From NCBI RefSeq assembly GCF_019343495.1, contig NZ_CP072549.1, forward strand, positions 992,001 to 1,056,000: a DNA stretch of 64,000 nucleotides, written 5' to 3'. Within the stretch, counting starts at the first letter, position 1; each line of letters starts with the position of its first letter. Positions 9,026 to 18,946 of this stretch are shown here, piece by piece. This DNA comes from Acinetobacter lwoffii. GTDB lineage: Bacteria; Pseudomonadota; Gammaproteobacteria; Pseudomonadales; Moraxellaceae. The translations under genes were made by a program, and so were the position numbers. The notes below the pieces were generated by a model. The model ran no database searches. It was given only the letters and a program-made list of their open reading frames with translations, and was not told the DNA's origin.

Positions 9026-10003
9026 ATGAACAGCAAGGTCAGTGTCACAGAACTTTTTAGTCGTGATGAAATTAAAGAACTCACCACGACCTCAGACTTG
9101 CACGGTGCCTGGGCAGTAGGTTCGACATGGACTGTAATTGTCATGACCTTTGGCACGGTAGCCTATAGTTGGGAGTATTTACCTACGTGGGGAAAAGTAC
9201 TGATGTGTGCGCTGGCACTGGCCATTCTTGCTGGACGCCAGCTTGCACTGGCCATCTTGATGCATGATGCTTCGCACCATAGTCTTTTTAAAACCAAATG
9301 GTTGAACACTCATTTGACTGACTGGCTCTGTGCACGCCCGATCTGGAATGATGTCAGCAAGTATCGTCCTTATCATCTGAAACATCATGCTAAAACCTCG
9401 CAACCAGATGATCCTGACTTGGGGTTGGTAAAAAATTTTCCCATTACTCAAAGCTCACTATTCAGGAAATTCTTCCGTGACCTGAATGGGCAATCTGGGC
9501 TTAAATTTCTCGCTGGTCGAGTATTAATGGATCTTGAGTTACTGGAATGGAGTGTTTCCAACGACCCCAAGCCAATTCCGCGTGGTGATCGCAGCAATCT
9601 AGAGTTAGCGAAAAACTTGCTTAAAAATAGTTCTGGTATGTTGATCTCAAATGCTGCGATTTTTTCTGCACTGTGGGCCAGCGGCCACCCTAAACTGTAT
9701 TTATTATGGCCTCTCGCCTATATCACTCCATTTCCTTTGTTCATCCGCATCCGCGCCATGGCTGAGCATGCGGGCCTAGAAACCAGTCATTCTGCCCTTA
9801 GCAATACCCGAACTACTCGTGCAGGTTGGTTGGCACGTGCTTTGGTTGCCCCGATTCATGTGAACTATCATATTGAACATCATTTGATGGCCTCTGTTCC
9901 GCATCAAAAGCTGGCGAGAATGCACCAGATGTTAAGGGAGCGTCAGTATGTCGATGCTCCACCAAGTTATCTGGATGTGATTCGCTCACTTTTAAAAAAA
10001 TAA
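9026..10003 (+). CDS. Membrane fatty acid desaturase / hydroxylase-like protein
   Basis: A 325-residue integral membrane di-iron protein of the fatty acid desaturase superfamily. The three histidine boxes are visible: HDASHH (near residue 83), HLKHH (near 119) and HIEHH (near 286). Hydrophobic segments flank the first box and precede the last. The substrate cannot be told from sequence. It lacks the acyl-CoA desaturase context of the 29-31 kb locus (no reductase partner). It may share regulation with the upstream PaaX-like gene, but there is a 93-bp gap and no evidence of an operon. Confidence 0.88.
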   Translation: MNSKVSVTELFSRDEIKELTTTSDLHGAWAVGSTWTVIVMTFGTVAYSWEYLPTWGKVLMCALALAILAGRQLALAILMHDASHHSLFKTKWLNTHLTDWLCARPIWNDVSKYRPYHLKHHAKTSQPDDPDLGLVKNFPITQSSLFRKFFRDLNGQSGLKFLAGRVLMDLELLEWSVSNDPKPIPRGDRSNLELAKNLLKNSSGMLISNAAIFSALWASGHPKLYLLWPLAYITPFPLFIRIRAMAEHAGLETSHSALSNTRTTRAGWLARALVAPIHVNYHIEHHLMASVPHQKLARMHQMLRERQYVDAPPSYLDVIRSLLKK

Positions 10004-10028
10004 AAAATATTTCTGCTGTTAAGACTAT

Positions 10029-10991
10029 TCAATTGTAATGCTGATGGCTTTCGGCATGTGAGTGCTGATGTGAGGATTGTCCCCGATGTTCCGGCGGACA
10101 ATCTTCCGCTTCGATCTGCAAGGTCATTTCGGTAATATGATGCTCATGGTGGAGCATCTCAAAGGCCTGATGACGCAGTTTCTGATAATCCACATTCGGC
10201 GCAACCAGATGCACGGTCAGCATGACTTTTTTGGAAGTAATCGCCCAGACCTTGAGCTGATGAATATCCTGGACCCCATCAAGCGCCAAAAGATCGTGAC
10301 GTAATTTTTCAATATCAATTTCCTCCGGCACACCTTCAAGCAGAATATTGATGCTCTGTTTCAGCAAAATCCAGGTTCTTGGCAATACCCAAAATCCGAT
10401 TAATACTGCAATGAGTGTATCTATCCACATCCAGCCGGTGAAATAAATCACTAGTGCTCCAATAATCACGCCTACAGATCCCAGTGCATCACTGAGCACT
10501 TCCAGATATGCACCTTTGACATTGAGACTTTCCTGACTGCTGGACACCAGTATTTTCATGGAAATCAGGTTAATGATCAGCCCCAAAACAGCAACAATCA
10601 TCATGCCAAGGCTCTGGATTTCTGGTGGATGACTCAAACGCTGATAAGCTTCAAACAAGATATAAATCGCAACTATAAACAGCATCAAGGCATTAAACAG
10701 GGCAGCCAGAATTTCAAAACGCTGATAACCAAATGTCCGTTTATTGTCTGCCGGTTTTTGTCCAATTTTGATAGCGACTAAAGCAATAGCCAATGCAGCA
10801 GCATCGGTAAACATATGCGCCGCATCAGAAAGTAGGGCCAAACTTTGAGTCAGAAAACCGGCAATTACTTCCACAATTAAAAAAGTGGTGGTTAATGCCA
10901 ACGCTATTGATAATTTTTTGGCATTTTTTGCAGTCACAGTGACATGACTATGCTCATGATGATGTGAATTCCCCACCGCCCACTCCTTCAT
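10029..10991 (-). CDS. Cation diffusion facilitator (CzcD/ZitB-like) Zn/Co/Cd efflux protein
   Basis: A 320-residue CDF transporter with six predicted transmembrane helices and a cytoplasmic C-terminal dimerisation domain. Metal-site residues appear in LLSDAAHMFTDAAAL (helix 2) and VLSDALGSVG (helix 5), the HxxxD and DxxxD-type patterns of zinc CDFs. Both termini are histidine-rich (HHHEHSH near residue 10 and HQHSHAESHQHYN at the end), as in CzcD and ZitB. By family it expels divalent zinc, cadmium or cobalt from the cytoplasm in exchange for protons. It stands alone and converges on the desaturase gene. Confidence 0.93.
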   Translation of the reverse strand: MKEWAVGNSHHHEHSHVTVTAKNAKKLSIALALTTTFLIVEVIAGFLTQSLALLSDAAHMFTDAAALAIALVAIKIGQKPADNKRTFGYQRFEILAALFNALMLFIVAIYILFEAYQRLSHPPEIQSLGMMIVAVLGLIINLISMKILVSSSQESLNVKGAYLEVLSDALGSVGVIIGALVIYFTGWMWIDTLIAVLIGFWVLPRTWILLKQSINILLEGVPEEIDIEKLRHDLLALDGVQDIHQLKVWAITSKKVMLTVHLVAPNVDYQKLRHQAFEMLHHEHHITEMTLQIEAEDCPPEHRGQSSHQHSHAESHQHYN

Positions 10992-11106
10992 TATTCTTTA
11001 ACGAGGACTTTATCCTCACTATCTTTCAAGTTTTATTCTGATTCATATTACGCTTGAATTTTACCTATTTAAGTAGGTTTTTTATGAACTGTTTTATCAG
11101 TCGGCA

Positions 11107-11748
11107 TTAAATTAAAGTTTTAGCTTTTTCATGTTCTTCCAGCCACGCCTGTACCGAAGCACGCTTAAAATTACCCTCGACATATTCTATTATTTTCACA
11201 GGAAGTTTCACCTGATGGCTCAGCAACCGATGCAATATAAAGGCCAGATCAAAGTCTGCAATTGACCAGTGTTCAGTTAACCATATATCCTCCAGCATAT
11301 GTTCTGCCACATTTAACAATCGCTGAATTTCTTCAGTTATCGGAGCTGTAAGAGGTGTAGATATTTTTGGTGGATGAAATACCGAATCGGAAGGCATTTG
11401 CTGGCGGATTTGCATAAAATCGGTTTTGACCAAGGCTTGTATAGCGCGGCATTTGGCTCTGGCCTGAATTTCCTTAGGATATAAGGCCGGATAACTTGGA
11501 GCCGGAAAGGTATCTTCCAAGTATTCAGTGATTGCCCATGATTCAAACAGGCTAAAGTTATCTACTATTAAACACGGAACTTTAGCACTTGGACAAATAG
11601 CCTGATAAGCCGCAGATTTCTGTTGCTGCTGATCTAAATCAATCACGATTTCCTGAAAATCTAAACCCTTTTCTTTTAAGGCAACATAAACCGACATGGC
11701 ATAGGGGCTGATTCTGTTTTTATCGACATATAAACGTATATTTTGCAT
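11107..11748 (-). CDS. Glutathione S-transferase, YfcF-like
   Basis: A 213-residue GST with an N-terminal thioredoxin-like domain (residues 1-80, start NIRLYVDKNRISPYAMSVYV, cis-Pro region KVPCLIVD, then ESWAITEYLED) and an all-helical C-terminal domain (IADFDLAFILHRLL). Serine or threonine near SPYAM replaces a catalytic Tyr, as in the beta/YfcF-type enzymes. The likely role is glutathione-dependent peroxide or electrophile detoxification. It is a single-gene unit; the upstream 240 bp carries only AT-rich spacer. Confidence 0.88.
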   Translation of the reverse strand: MQNIRLYVDKNRISPYAMSVYVALKEKGLDFQEIVIDLDQQQQKSAAYQAICPSAKVPCLIVDNFSLFESWAITEYLEDTFPAPSYPALYPKEIQARAKCRAIQALVKTDFMQIRQQMPSDSVFHPPKISTPLTAPITEEIQRLLNVAEHMLEDIWLTEHWSIADFDLAFILHRLLSHQVKLPVKIIEYVEGNFKRASVQAWLEEHEKAKTLI

Positions 11749-11988
11749 ATCCTTGATCCTGATGGTCTTGTTGTTTTTATTCAGTACGGCAGTCTTACTC
11801 TACTCTCTTTCCTACACAAAAGAAAAAATGAACTGCTTAATGTAGTGATCACACGGAAATTTTTAGAAACTTTCTGATAGCGCAGCGATGCTCATTATTT
11901 TCTATTTTGCACAGGATCGGTAGATAAAGCCTTTTATTTTGCTTTTGATTCACGTTAAATTAAATCATTCTCTTGATATCAAAAAACT

Positions 11989-12705
11989 ATGCTGAACTTA
12001 GCCCACCTCCCCGATACCGTTTATGCCATTCAACATCTCGCTTTTGAAGACTTAGGCGCTTGGGAAGATATTTTTTATCAGCTCGGCTTACGTGTGCGTT
12101 ATTTCGAAGCCGGTATCGATGATCTCACTAAGGCTTTTGAACATCCCGGATTAACAGTCATTCTCGGTGGCCCGATTGCAGTCTATGAAACTGAGGATTA
12201 TCCTTTTTTACAACAGGAAATAGACTTACTTAAAGTTCGCCTGCAAAAGAATTTACCGACATTAGGCATCTGTTTAGGTGCGCAATTAATTGCTGCTGCA
12301 TTGGATGCTGAAGTCTATCCAGGAGATGTAAAGGAAATTGACTGGTCTAAACTCAGTCTTGCTTCTATTGAAAATAATCCACTAAAAGCTCTGGATGATA
12401 TTGACGTCCTGCATTGGCATGGTGATACCTTTGACCTACCTGAACAGGCTGAATTGCTGGCCAGCTCTGATCTTTATCCAAATCAGGCCTTTCGGGTAGG
12501 ACAGAACATTCTGGCACTACAATTCCATGCTGAAGTGGCCAGTGAAAGTTTAGAGAAATGGCTGATTGGACATACCTGTGAGTTACGCAAAGCCCAGATC
12601 AATATTCCCGCCTTACGGGCGGATCATCAAAGCTATGCGCCCGCGCTTGAACAGGCAGCCAGTTCGGTATTGATGCATTATTTAGAAAACCTGCAACTTA
12701 AATAA
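11989..12705 (+). CDS. Class I glutamine amidotransferase (GATase1) protein
   Basis: A 238-residue stand-alone GATase1 domain related to the GuaA amidotransferase half and to YfeJ-like proteins. The nucleophile elbow GICLGAQL (Cys95), the oxyanion-region ILGGPIAVYE and the His-Glu pair in LQFHAEVASE complete a plausible Cys-His-Glu triad. The substrate is unknown; relatives hydrolyse gamma-glutamyl bonds, for example in polyamine or glutamine metabolism. It is followed by a bidirectional terminator shared with the convergent yceI-type gene. Confidence 0.88.
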   Translation: MLNLAHLPDTVYAIQHLAFEDLGAWEDIFYQLGLRVRYFEAGIDDLTKAFEHPGLTVILGGPIAVYETEDYPFLQQEIDLLKVRLQKNLPTLGICLGAQLIAAALDAEVYPGDVKEIDWSKLSLASIENNPLKALDDIDVLHWHGDTFDLPEQAELLASSDLYPNQAFRVGQNILALQFHAEVASESLEKWLIGHTCELRKAQINIPALRADHQSYAPALEQAASSVLMHYLENLQLK

Positions 12706-12712
12706 CCGTAAT

Positions 12713-12740
12713 AAAAAAGCACCCTGTTGGGTGCTTTTTT
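12713..12740. terminator. Bidirectional terminator
   Basis: AAAAAAGCACCC ... GGGTGCTTTTTT with a short loop, between the convergent amidotransferase and YceI genes. A and T runs on both sides fit use from either strand. Confidence 0.9.
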
Positions 12741-12752
12741 AATTTGTCATTC

Positions 12753-13340
12753 TTACTTTTTCGGAGCAGGTACAGAAGCCTCAGTAGTAATGTTCACTGT
12801 AATTTTATCGCCCACATTTGGAACATAACCGCCTACCCCAAAGGCTGAACGGTTAAATGAAGTGGTTGCATTAAAACCAATCGTTTGTAATTTGGTCATT
12901 GGGTGCACACCTTGTTTGTTTAAAACCGCATCCAGTACCACAGGTTTAGTGACATCTTTCACGGTTAAGTTACCGGTGATTTTGTATTTGTTTTTGCCTA
13001 GAGCCTGAACTTTAGTACTTTTAAAAGTGATATTCGGATATTTGGCAGCATCAAAAAATTCTGCTGTCTTAATATGGTCATCCAGTGCTTTCACATTCGT
13101 ATTAATGCTTGCAACCGGGATATTCACATTGACCGAGGAATTCACAGGTTTTGCATTATCAACATTAATGGTACCCTGGATGTCACTGAAGTTTGCAGAT
13201 GGTGTAGAGAAACCAAAGTGGCTCCAAGAGAACACCGTTGCTGAATGAGTCGGGTCAATCGTATAGGCCACTGGTTTTGCCATAGAAACTGTTGCTACAG
13301 ATGCGACCGCCAAGCCTAATGCTAATGTTTTGAAATTCAT
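12753..13340 (-). CDS. YceI-family periplasmic protein
   Basis: A 195-residue secreted lipocalin-like beta-barrel protein. The signal peptide MNFKTLALGLAVASVATVSMA (cleavage likely after SMA, near residue 21) precedes the conserved YTIDPTHSATVFSWSHFGFS opening of YceI proteins and the later VKDVTKPVVLDAVLN and IGFNATTSFNRSAFGV segments. The family binds polyisoprenoids and is often induced by alkaline or osmotic stress; the function here is not proven. It is monocistronic with its own terminator. Confidence 0.94.
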   Translation of the reverse strand: MNFKTLALGLAVASVATVSMAKPVAYTIDPTHSATVFSWSHFGFSTPSANFSDIQGTINVDNAKPVNSSVNVNIPVASINTNVKALDDHIKTAEFFDAAKYPNITFKSTKVQALGKNKYKITGNLTVKDVTKPVVLDAVLNKQGVHPMTKLQTIGFNATTSFNRSAFGVGGYVPNVGDKITVNITTEASVPAPKK

Positions 13341-13469
13341 GTTTTTATCTCACGTTTTGGATGTTATTAAGTGTATAGAATCTGGAACCGTTTACAGCCC
13401 TAAAGATAAAACGTTTTGTTGCAGCGATGAAACGATAAAATTGTAAGTTATTTTTTTAATTTTTGAGCT

Positions 13470-13925
13470 TTAATCCATACGGTACTGGATGAATCCAGTT
13501 TTCTTGGCGACTTTGTTATACAACGCTTGTGCCTGATGGTTTAATTCATGAGTCAGCCAGTAAACCCGGTCGCAATTACGCTGCTGCGCGACCTGATAGA
13601 CATGCTGAATCAGCTTGCGCGCCACGCCCTGTCCGCGATAATCAGGATGGGTAAATAGATCCTGTAAATAGGCATAGGGTCTTACTGTCCAGCTACTGTT
13701 ATGTTCGATGACATGCACAATCCCTACGACCTTTCCATCAATCAAGGCCGCAAAACCGTACATTGAATCTAACTCATAATTAGTTAATTTATCCCAGGTA
13801 TTTTTACTTACCTCATCCGAAATTTGGGTCTGATAAAAGCGTTGATAGTCTTGCCATAAAAATAGCCATTCCGGCTGTGATATTTGCTCTAGAGATTTGA
13901 TCTGGATCTGGCACTGTATATTCAT
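13470..13925 (-). CDS. GNAT-family N-acetyltransferase
   Basis: A 151-residue Gcn5-related acetyltransferase. The acetyl-CoA binding motif A is DLFTHPDYRGQGVARKLIQHV (R/Q-x-x-G-x-G/A pattern, near residue 90), followed by the VYWLTHELNHQAQALYNKVAKKTGF segment typical of the C-terminal motif B. The acceptor substrate is not identifiable. It is transcribed alone, 130 bp upstream of the yceI-type gene start. Confidence 0.9.
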   Translation of the reverse strand: MNIQCQIQIKSLEQISQPEWLFLWQDYQRFYQTQISDEVSKNTWDKLTNYELDSMYGFAALIDGKVVGIVHVIEHNSSWTVRPYAYLQDLFTHPDYRGQGVARKLIQHVYQVAQQRNCDRVYWLTHELNHQAQALYNKVAKKTGFIQYRMD

Positions 13926-14062
13926 GTTTAACTGCTTCTTTGGCTTATTTCTTTAATTTAAGTCGTTTCAATAGTGGTCGCTGAATTTTTATAGCGGCCT
14001 AAACTTAGCTTTATCTCATCTGGTGCTCATAAGCAACCTGTCAGATGAAAATCATCCGGCAT

Positions 14063-14088
14063 AAAAAAAGTCCCAATCAGGGACTTTT
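14063..14088 (-). terminator. Terminator after the 73-aa gene
   Basis: AAAAAGTCCC / GGGACTTTT hairpin with a 5-nt loop. On the minus strand it ends in a T run immediately downstream of the small gene at 14101. Confidence 0.85.
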
Positions 14089-14100
14089 CATGCATTATGT

Positions 14101-14322
14101 TTAAAGTTTTTCAACCAGAATACGATCAACCTGTTTTAGGCCAGTCGTCTTTTCATGATTTTTACGACGCACTTTAATGACCTTTTCTTCGGCTAATTCT
14201 TGCAGCATTAAATCAACTGCAACCATCGCTTCAAGAGGTAATTCCTGTCCGATCCACTTGAGTTCGCCTGCATCCATTAAAGTAATTTCATCGTTAATTT
14301 GTTCATACAAGCTCATGTTCAT
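14101..14322 (-). CDS. Conserved small hypothetical protein (73 aa)
   Basis: I do not recognise a named family. The 73-residue product is soluble and charged, with an acidic N-terminal half (YEQINDEITLMDAGELKWIG) and a basic C-terminal half (KVIKVRRKNHEKTTG). The LDA.EL..IG...PLEAMVAVDLMLQELAEE pattern suggests a small helical bundle, perhaps winged-helix-like. A terminator directly follows, and codon use matches neighbouring genes, so it is probably real. It precedes transketolase on the same strand but is separated from it by a terminator. Confidence 0.7.
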   Translation of the reverse strand: MNMSLYEQINDEITLMDAGELKWIGQELPLEAMVAVDLMLQELAEEKVIKVRRKNHEKTTGLKQVDRILVEKL

Positions 14323-14397
14323 CTCACTCTTTCATTTCGACTATGGGAGAACTTTCTAACGATTGCCACATGAAAACAACGCTAAAAAGCGAAAAAA

Positions 14398-14431
14398 TAA
14401 AAAACGCCCCTTTAACTGGGGCGTCTTTTTA
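14398..14431 (-). terminator. Terminator after transketolase
   Basis: Hairpin ACGCCCC TTTAACT GGGGCGT with A-rich and T-rich flanks, 19 bp downstream of the tkt stop. Confidence 0.9.
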
Positions 14432-14449
14432 ACCTATTAATCGAATTGA

Positions 14450-16438
14450 TTAAGCGGTAATTTCTTGCACTGCTGCAACCACTGCTTCGGTGGTAATACC
14501 GAAGTATTGGAACAAATCTTTTGCAGGTGCAGATTCGCCATAAGTGGTCATACCGATAACACGACCATCAAGACCTACAAATTTCCACCAGTAATCTACA
14601 TGTGCAGCTTCAACAGCAACACGTGCACGAATATTTGATGGAAGAACCGCTTCACGATAAGCTGCATCTTGCTTCATGAATTCTTCAGCACATGGCATAG
14701 ACACGACACGCACGCCTTCAAGCTGTGCATAAGCTTCCATTGCCAGAGATACTTCAGAACCAGTGGCGATGATGATGGCTTTCAATTCACCTTTTTCTTC
14801 AGCCAATACATAACCACCTTTCGCAGCGTTCTCAATTTGAGCTTGAGTACGAGTCTGGAATGGCAAGTTCTGACGAGAGAAGATCAATGCGGTCGGACCT
14901 TCAGCACGCGTTAATGCAGATTTCCAAGAAATTGCTGCTTCAACGGTGTCACATGGACGCCATGTGTTTAGATTTGGCGTACCACGAAGGGATGCGATCT
15001 GCTCAACAGGTTGATGCGTTGGACCATCTTCACCTAGACCAATTGAGTCATGCGTATACACATGGATCACGCGCTGTTTCATCAATGCAGACATACGTAC
15101 CGCATTACGTGCATATTCCATAAACATCAGGAATGTTGCTACATAAGGGATGAACCCGCCATGCAGTGCAACACCATTCGCGATTGCAGTCATACCGAAT
15201 TCACGTACGCCATAGTGTACGTAGTTACCTGCCGGATTGTCCTGTAAGCCTTGCGCGCCTTTCCAAAGGGTCAGGTTAGAACCTGCAAGATCCGCAGAAC
15301 CACCTAGAACTTCTGGCAATAATGGAACAAGTGCTTGCAATGCATTTTGGCTGGCTTTACGCGTTGCAATTGTTTCAGCTTTGGCATTCACTTCTGCAAT
15401 ATAGGCATCCGCTTTTGCAACGAAGTCAGCCGGTAATTCACCAGATAAACGACGTTTAAATTCAGCGGCTTCAGTTGGATATTTTGCAGCATAAGCAGCA
15501 AATGTTTCGTTCCAAGCTGCTTCTGATTCAGCACCTTTAGCTTTCGCATCCCAAGCTGCGTAAACATCTTCAGGAATTACAAATGCTTCATCAGTCCAGC
15601 CTAGTGCTTCACGAGTCAAGACGATTTCGTCATGACCGAGTGGTGCACCATGACTGTCTTCTTTACCTTGCTTGTTTGGTGAACCTAGACCAATCACAGT
15701 TTTACAAATAATGATGGTTGGTTTAGCAGTTTCAGCTTTAGCTTCTAAAGTTGCCTGACGGATTGCATCTGCATCGTGGCCATCAACTTTAATCACTTGC
15801 CAGCCGTACGCCAGGAAGCGTTGTTCTGTATTGTCAGAGAACCAGCCTTCCACTTCGCCATCAATCGAGATGCCATTGTCGTCATAGTAAGCAATCAATT
15901 TGCCCAGACCCAATGTTCCTGCCAAAGAACATGCTTCGTGAGAAACACCTTCCATCAAACAGCCATCGCCAAGGAAGCAGTAAGTGAAGTGATCTACAAC
16001 TTGGATATCGTCTTTGTTAAATTGTGCAGCTAGGGTTTTTTCAGCCAGTGCAAAACCAACAGCATTCGCGATGCCTTGACCTAAAGGACCAGTCGTCGTT
16101 TCAATTCCTGGCGCATAGCCCAATTCCGGGTGACCAGGTGTTTTAGAATGAAGTTGACGGAATGCTTTTAGATCTTCAATCGAAAGATCGTAGCCCGTTA
16201 AATGAAGAAGCGCATATTGAAGCATAGAGCCATGGCCATTTGACAATACAAAACGGTCACGGTTTGCCCAATTCGGGTTGGTCGGGTTGTGGTTCATGAA
16301 TTCACGCCAAACCACATCAGCGATATCTGCCATCCCCATTGGAGCACCTGGATGTCCTGAGTTTGCTTTTTGCACAGCATCCATTGCCAATACACGAATT
16401 GCGTTTGCAATACGACGTTCATTAAGCGGGGTTGTCAT
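14450..16438 (-). CDS. tkt: Transketolase
   Basis: A 662-residue thiamine-diphosphate enzyme of the non-oxidative pentose phosphate pathway that moves two-carbon ketol units between sugar phosphates. The N-terminal ThDP domain has [18 protein letters not shown] and the GDG...N cofactor motif ([15 protein letters not shown] to [11 protein letters not shown]). The central pyrimidine-binding domain has [18 protein letters not shown] and the donor-binding [18 protein letters not shown]. The C-terminal domain ends in [14 protein letters not shown]. Length is as expected. It supplies ribose-5-phosphate and erythrose-4-phosphate, and also feeds the Kdo pathway seen at 5 kb. Confidence 0.97.
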   Translation of the reverse strand: MTTPLNERRIANAIRVLAMDAVQKANSGHPGAPMGMADIADVVWREFMNHNPTNPNWANRDRFVLSNGHGSMLQYALLHLTGYDLSIEDLKAFRQLHSKTPGHPELGYAPGIETTTGPLGQGIANAVGFALAEKTLAAQFNKDDIQVVDHFTYCFLGDGCLMEGVSHEACSLAGTLGLGKLIAYYDDNGISIDGEVEGWFSDNTEQRFLAYGWQVIKVDGHDADAIRQATLEAKAETAKPTIIICKTVIGLGSPNKQGKEDSHGAPLGHDEIVLTREALGWTDEAFVIPEDVYAAWDAKAKGAESEAAWNETFAAYAAKYPTEAAEFKRRLSGELPADFVAKADAYIAEVNAKAETIATRKASQNALQALVPLLPEVLGGSADLAGSNLTLWKGAQGLQDNPAGNYVHYGVREFGMTAIANGVALHGGFIPYVATFLMFMEYARNAVRMSALMKQRVIHVYTHDSIGLGEDGPTHQPVEQIASLRGTPNLNTWRPCDTVEAAISWKSALTRAEGPTALIFSRQNLPFQTRTQAQIENAAKGGYVLAEEKGELKAIIIATGSEVSLAMEAYAQLEGVRVVSMPCAEEFMKQDAAYREAVLPSNIRARVAVEAAHVDYWWKFVGLDGRVIGMTTYGESAPAKDLFQYFGITTEAVVAAVQEITA

Positions 16439-16531
16439 AAATCAGAGTCCAAAATATTCAGAAATAGGAAATGATGAAAAGACTTTCAAAACTGCTGTCT
16501 ATTGTCTTAAAAAAACAGCGAGGGGTAAAGA

Positions 16532-16765
16532 CTAACCAACAATATTTATCAGTTTATTGAGTGTCTCTTGCCTTATCGTACAATTATTCCACATTTCTTC
16601 TTCGGCTTTGATTCGCTCTACTGGTTTACAGATTGAATTATCCTGCATTTCAAAAGCGACTTTAATTTCTGTATCTGGATTTCAAGCTGATAAACAGGAT
16701 TGAATTTATGCTGATTTTGTTTCTATTTCATAGGTCTCACACCATTATTTTTGAAGAAAATTCAT
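16532..16765 (-). pseudogene. Possible decayed small gene with three in-frame stops
   Basis: From an ATG at 16765 the minus-strand frame reads a protein-like sequence interrupted by three stops (TAA, TAA, TGA) and ends at a TAG at 16532-16534. The last 49 codons after the TGA are uninterrupted and look coding, with two Cys and a K/E-rich helix (for example EIKVAFEMQDNSICKPVERI). CAA-to-TAA and TGG-to-TGA changes would account for all the stops. No family is recognised. It sits between the prepilin gene and tkt, in a 445-bp region otherwise without features. Chance is possible in such AT-rich DNA. Confidence 0.3.
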
Positions 16766-16883
16766 ACAATTCTCTGATCTATTCATAATGTAATTTGTAT
16801 TAAATTTTATAAAATATTGGCAGGATTGTTTGATATACAGGTGAAATCTAATTTGCTTAGGCTAATTTCCAACCTCGGCAGAC

Positions 16884-17267
16884 TTATTGTCCTTGACAAT
16901 CTTTAGGCAAATAGCGCTGCTGAATATCAGTGGAATAACATTTGTCACTATGAACATCAAAAGCGACTGATTTCCCGCGAATGGCCATATCGACTCCCTG
17001 CTCTCGTATCTTGAACTCTATCCGGCAAGCGGCATTAATAACGACTTTTTCGATATATTGACCATGCCCACCAATCTGGCGTCCGGCATCACAGTGCTGA
17101 TCCGAAGCAATAAACTGGGTTCGATATGCTCCAGCCTGTTCAAACACTTCGGCCAATTGATTACGCACGACATAAGCTTGATAACTCATAAAAGCCATCG
17201 TCACTAAAATCGCGATAATGATGAGCACGATCAGCACTTCAATCAGGGTAAATGCCTTTTGATACAT
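16884..17267 (-). CDS. Type IV pilin-like / minor prepilin protein
   Basis: A 127-residue protein with a class III (prepilin) signal: MYQKA then FTLIEVLIVLIIIAILVTMA. It has Phe at +1 and Glu at +5 of the mature protein and a hydrophobic N-terminal helix. Position -1 is Ala rather than the usual Gly. A C-terminal region with Cys residues (SDQHCDAGR, NAACRIEF, SDKCYS, PKDCQG) could form disulfides, as in PilA/PilE-like pilins. I start it at 17267, where AAGGAG precedes the ATG, not at the upstream ATG 17312. It is an orphan here with no pilus assembly genes adjacent. Confidence 0.85.
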   Translation of the reverse strand: MYQKAFTLIEVLIVLIIIAILVTMAFMSYQAYVVRNQLAEVFEQAGAYRTQFIASDQHCDAGRQIGGHGQYIEKVVINAACRIEFKIREQGVDMAIRGKSVAFDVHSDKCYSTDIQQRYLPKDCQGQ

Positions 17268-17740
17268 GATTTCTGATCTCCTTACAGTCTTGCTCCAAGA
17301 AGTCCATAGCAAAAAATGTCGCCATTCCTAACCAGCTAATGTGGAAGACTTAGCGCTAATATGAAGATATACCCGAACATCAACAAGACATTTGGTCGCA
17401 AGGCGCACAGCCTGAATCTGCTTTATTGATGTAATGATCACTTGCTTAAGTAAATTTTGAATTTTGAGCTTTGTATTTTTTCTATCGTCTATTTTTTTAA
17501 GATTTAATCGGAAATCTAAGCATTTAATTTTCTGACAGTCTGACGGATTAAAATATTGTTGCTTCATATTCCCCAATCAATAATGCTGTCTAAATAGACA
17601 TATCAATTTTTTTAATTCTATTAATCAATTAAAAACACAATAATTTGAAACAATTTCGACCAATTTTGTCGTGTTAAGCTAGTCCTAGAGCGCAACTCGA
17701 TGTAACATATCGGGTCTTTAAAATTAACTGTGATAGGACT
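17268..17740. other. Intergenic region prepilin / metK
   Basis: About 470 bp of AT-rich sequence between two divergent genes. An 82-codon minus-strand open frame (17328-17576) has no ribosome-binding site or protein-like composition. I could not identify a SAM riboswitch or another RNA element before metK. Confidence 0.5.
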
Positions 17741-18907
17741 ATGCGCGAGTACGCTGTATTTACTTCGGAATCTGTAAGCGAAGGCCATCCAGATAAAATG
17801 GCTGACCAAATCAGTGACGCTATTTTGGATGCAATCTTAAAAGAAGACCCATATGCACGGGTTGCTTGTGAAACGCTTGTAAAAACAGGTGCGGTTGTAC
17901 TTGCCGGTGAAATCACAACGACAGCAAATGTTGATTTTGAGGCAATTGTACGTCATACCGTAAACGGAATTGGTTATCACCATTCTGATCTTGGTTTTGA
18001 TGGTTCAACCTGTGCCGTGATCAACATGATTGGTAAACAGTCACCTCAAATTGCTCAGGGTGTAGACCGCCAGAAACCTGAAGATCAGGGTGCCGGTGAC
18101 CAAGGTTTAATGTTCGGTTATGCAAGCCGCGAAACTGATGTATTAATGCCTGCGCCGATTTCATATGCGCATCGCTTGATGGAAAAGCAGGCTGAATTAC
18201 GTCGTAATGGCACCTTGCCATGGTTACGCCCAGATGCAAAAAGTCAGGTAACTTTTGCTTATGAAAATGGCGTACCAGTTCGTTTAGATGCAGTCGTTCT
18301 TTCAACTCAACATGATCCTGAAATCACTCAAGCAAACCTGAAAGAGGCTGTGATTGAAGAAATCGTGAAGAAAATCATTCCTGCTGACATGTTCCATGCA
18401 GACACCAAATTCCACATCAACCCAACGGGTATGTTTGTGATCGGTGGTCCTGTAGGTGACTGTGGTTTGACTGGCCGTAAAATTATCGTAGATACCTACG
18501 GCGGTATGGCACGTCACGGCGGTGGTGCTTTCTCTGGTAAAGATCCATCTAAAGTTGACCGCTCTGCTGCGTATGCAGGTCGTTATGTGGCGAAAAACAT
18601 CGTTGCTGCTGGCTTGGCTGACAAGTGTGAGATTCAGGTGTCTTATGCGATTGGTGTTGCTGAGCCAACTTCAATTTCAATCAATACATTCAATACTGCA
18701 AAAGTCTCTGAAGAATTGATTATTGCACTGGTTCGTGAACATTTCGACTTACGTCCATATGGCATTACCCGTATGCTTGACCTGATCCAGCCAATGTATA
18801 AGCAAACTGCTGCTTATGGTCACTTCGGTCGTGAAGGTTCAGATACTGCATTTACTTGGGAAAAAACTGACAAAGTGGAAGCGCTTAAAGCCTCTGCTGG
18901 TCTATAA
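17741..18907 (+). CDS. metK: S-adenosylmethionine synthetase
   Basis: A 388-residue enzyme that makes SAM from methionine and ATP. All signature segments are present: [20 protein letters not shown] at the N-terminus, the [12 protein letters not shown] hexapeptide region, the KTQVT-like [11 protein letters not shown], the phosphate-binding [16 protein letters not shown] and the C-terminal YGHFGRE. It acts as a cytosolic homotetramer. TAGGA precedes the ATG, and a strong terminator follows. SAM made here also serves the radical-SAM repair protein at 22.5 kb, though only as a general metabolite. Confidence 0.98.
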   Translation: MREYAVFTSESVSEGHPDKMADQISDAILDAILKEDPYARVACETLVKTGAVVLAGEITTTANVDFEAIVRHTVNGIGYHHSDLGFDGSTCAVINMIGKQSPQIAQGVDRQKPEDQGAGDQGLMFGYASRETDVLMPAPISYAHRLMEKQAELRRNGTLPWLRPDAKSQVTFAYENGVPVRLDAVVLSTQHDPEITQANLKEAVIEEIVKKIIPADMFHADTKFHINPTGMFVIGGPVGDCGLTGRKIIVDTYGGMARHGGGAFSGKDPSKVDRSAAYAGRYVAKNIVAAGLADKCEIQVSYAIGVAEPTSISINTFNTAKVSEELIIALVREHFDLRPYGITRMLDLIQPMYKQTAAYGHFGREGSDTAFTWEKTDKVEALKASAGL

Positions 18908-18916
18908 GTTTTTCTT

Positions 18917-18946
18917 AAAAAAAGCCTGCATCATGCGGGCTTTTTT
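18917..18946 (+). terminator. Terminator of metK
   Basis: AAAGCCTGCA / TGCGGGCTTT hairpin with a T6 tail, 10 bp after the metK stop. Confidence 0.9.

Noticed and set aside
17328..17576. 82-codon minus-strand open frame upstream of the prepilin gene
   Set aside because: No ribosome-binding site, AT-rich and basic composition, no recognisable motif; likely chance.
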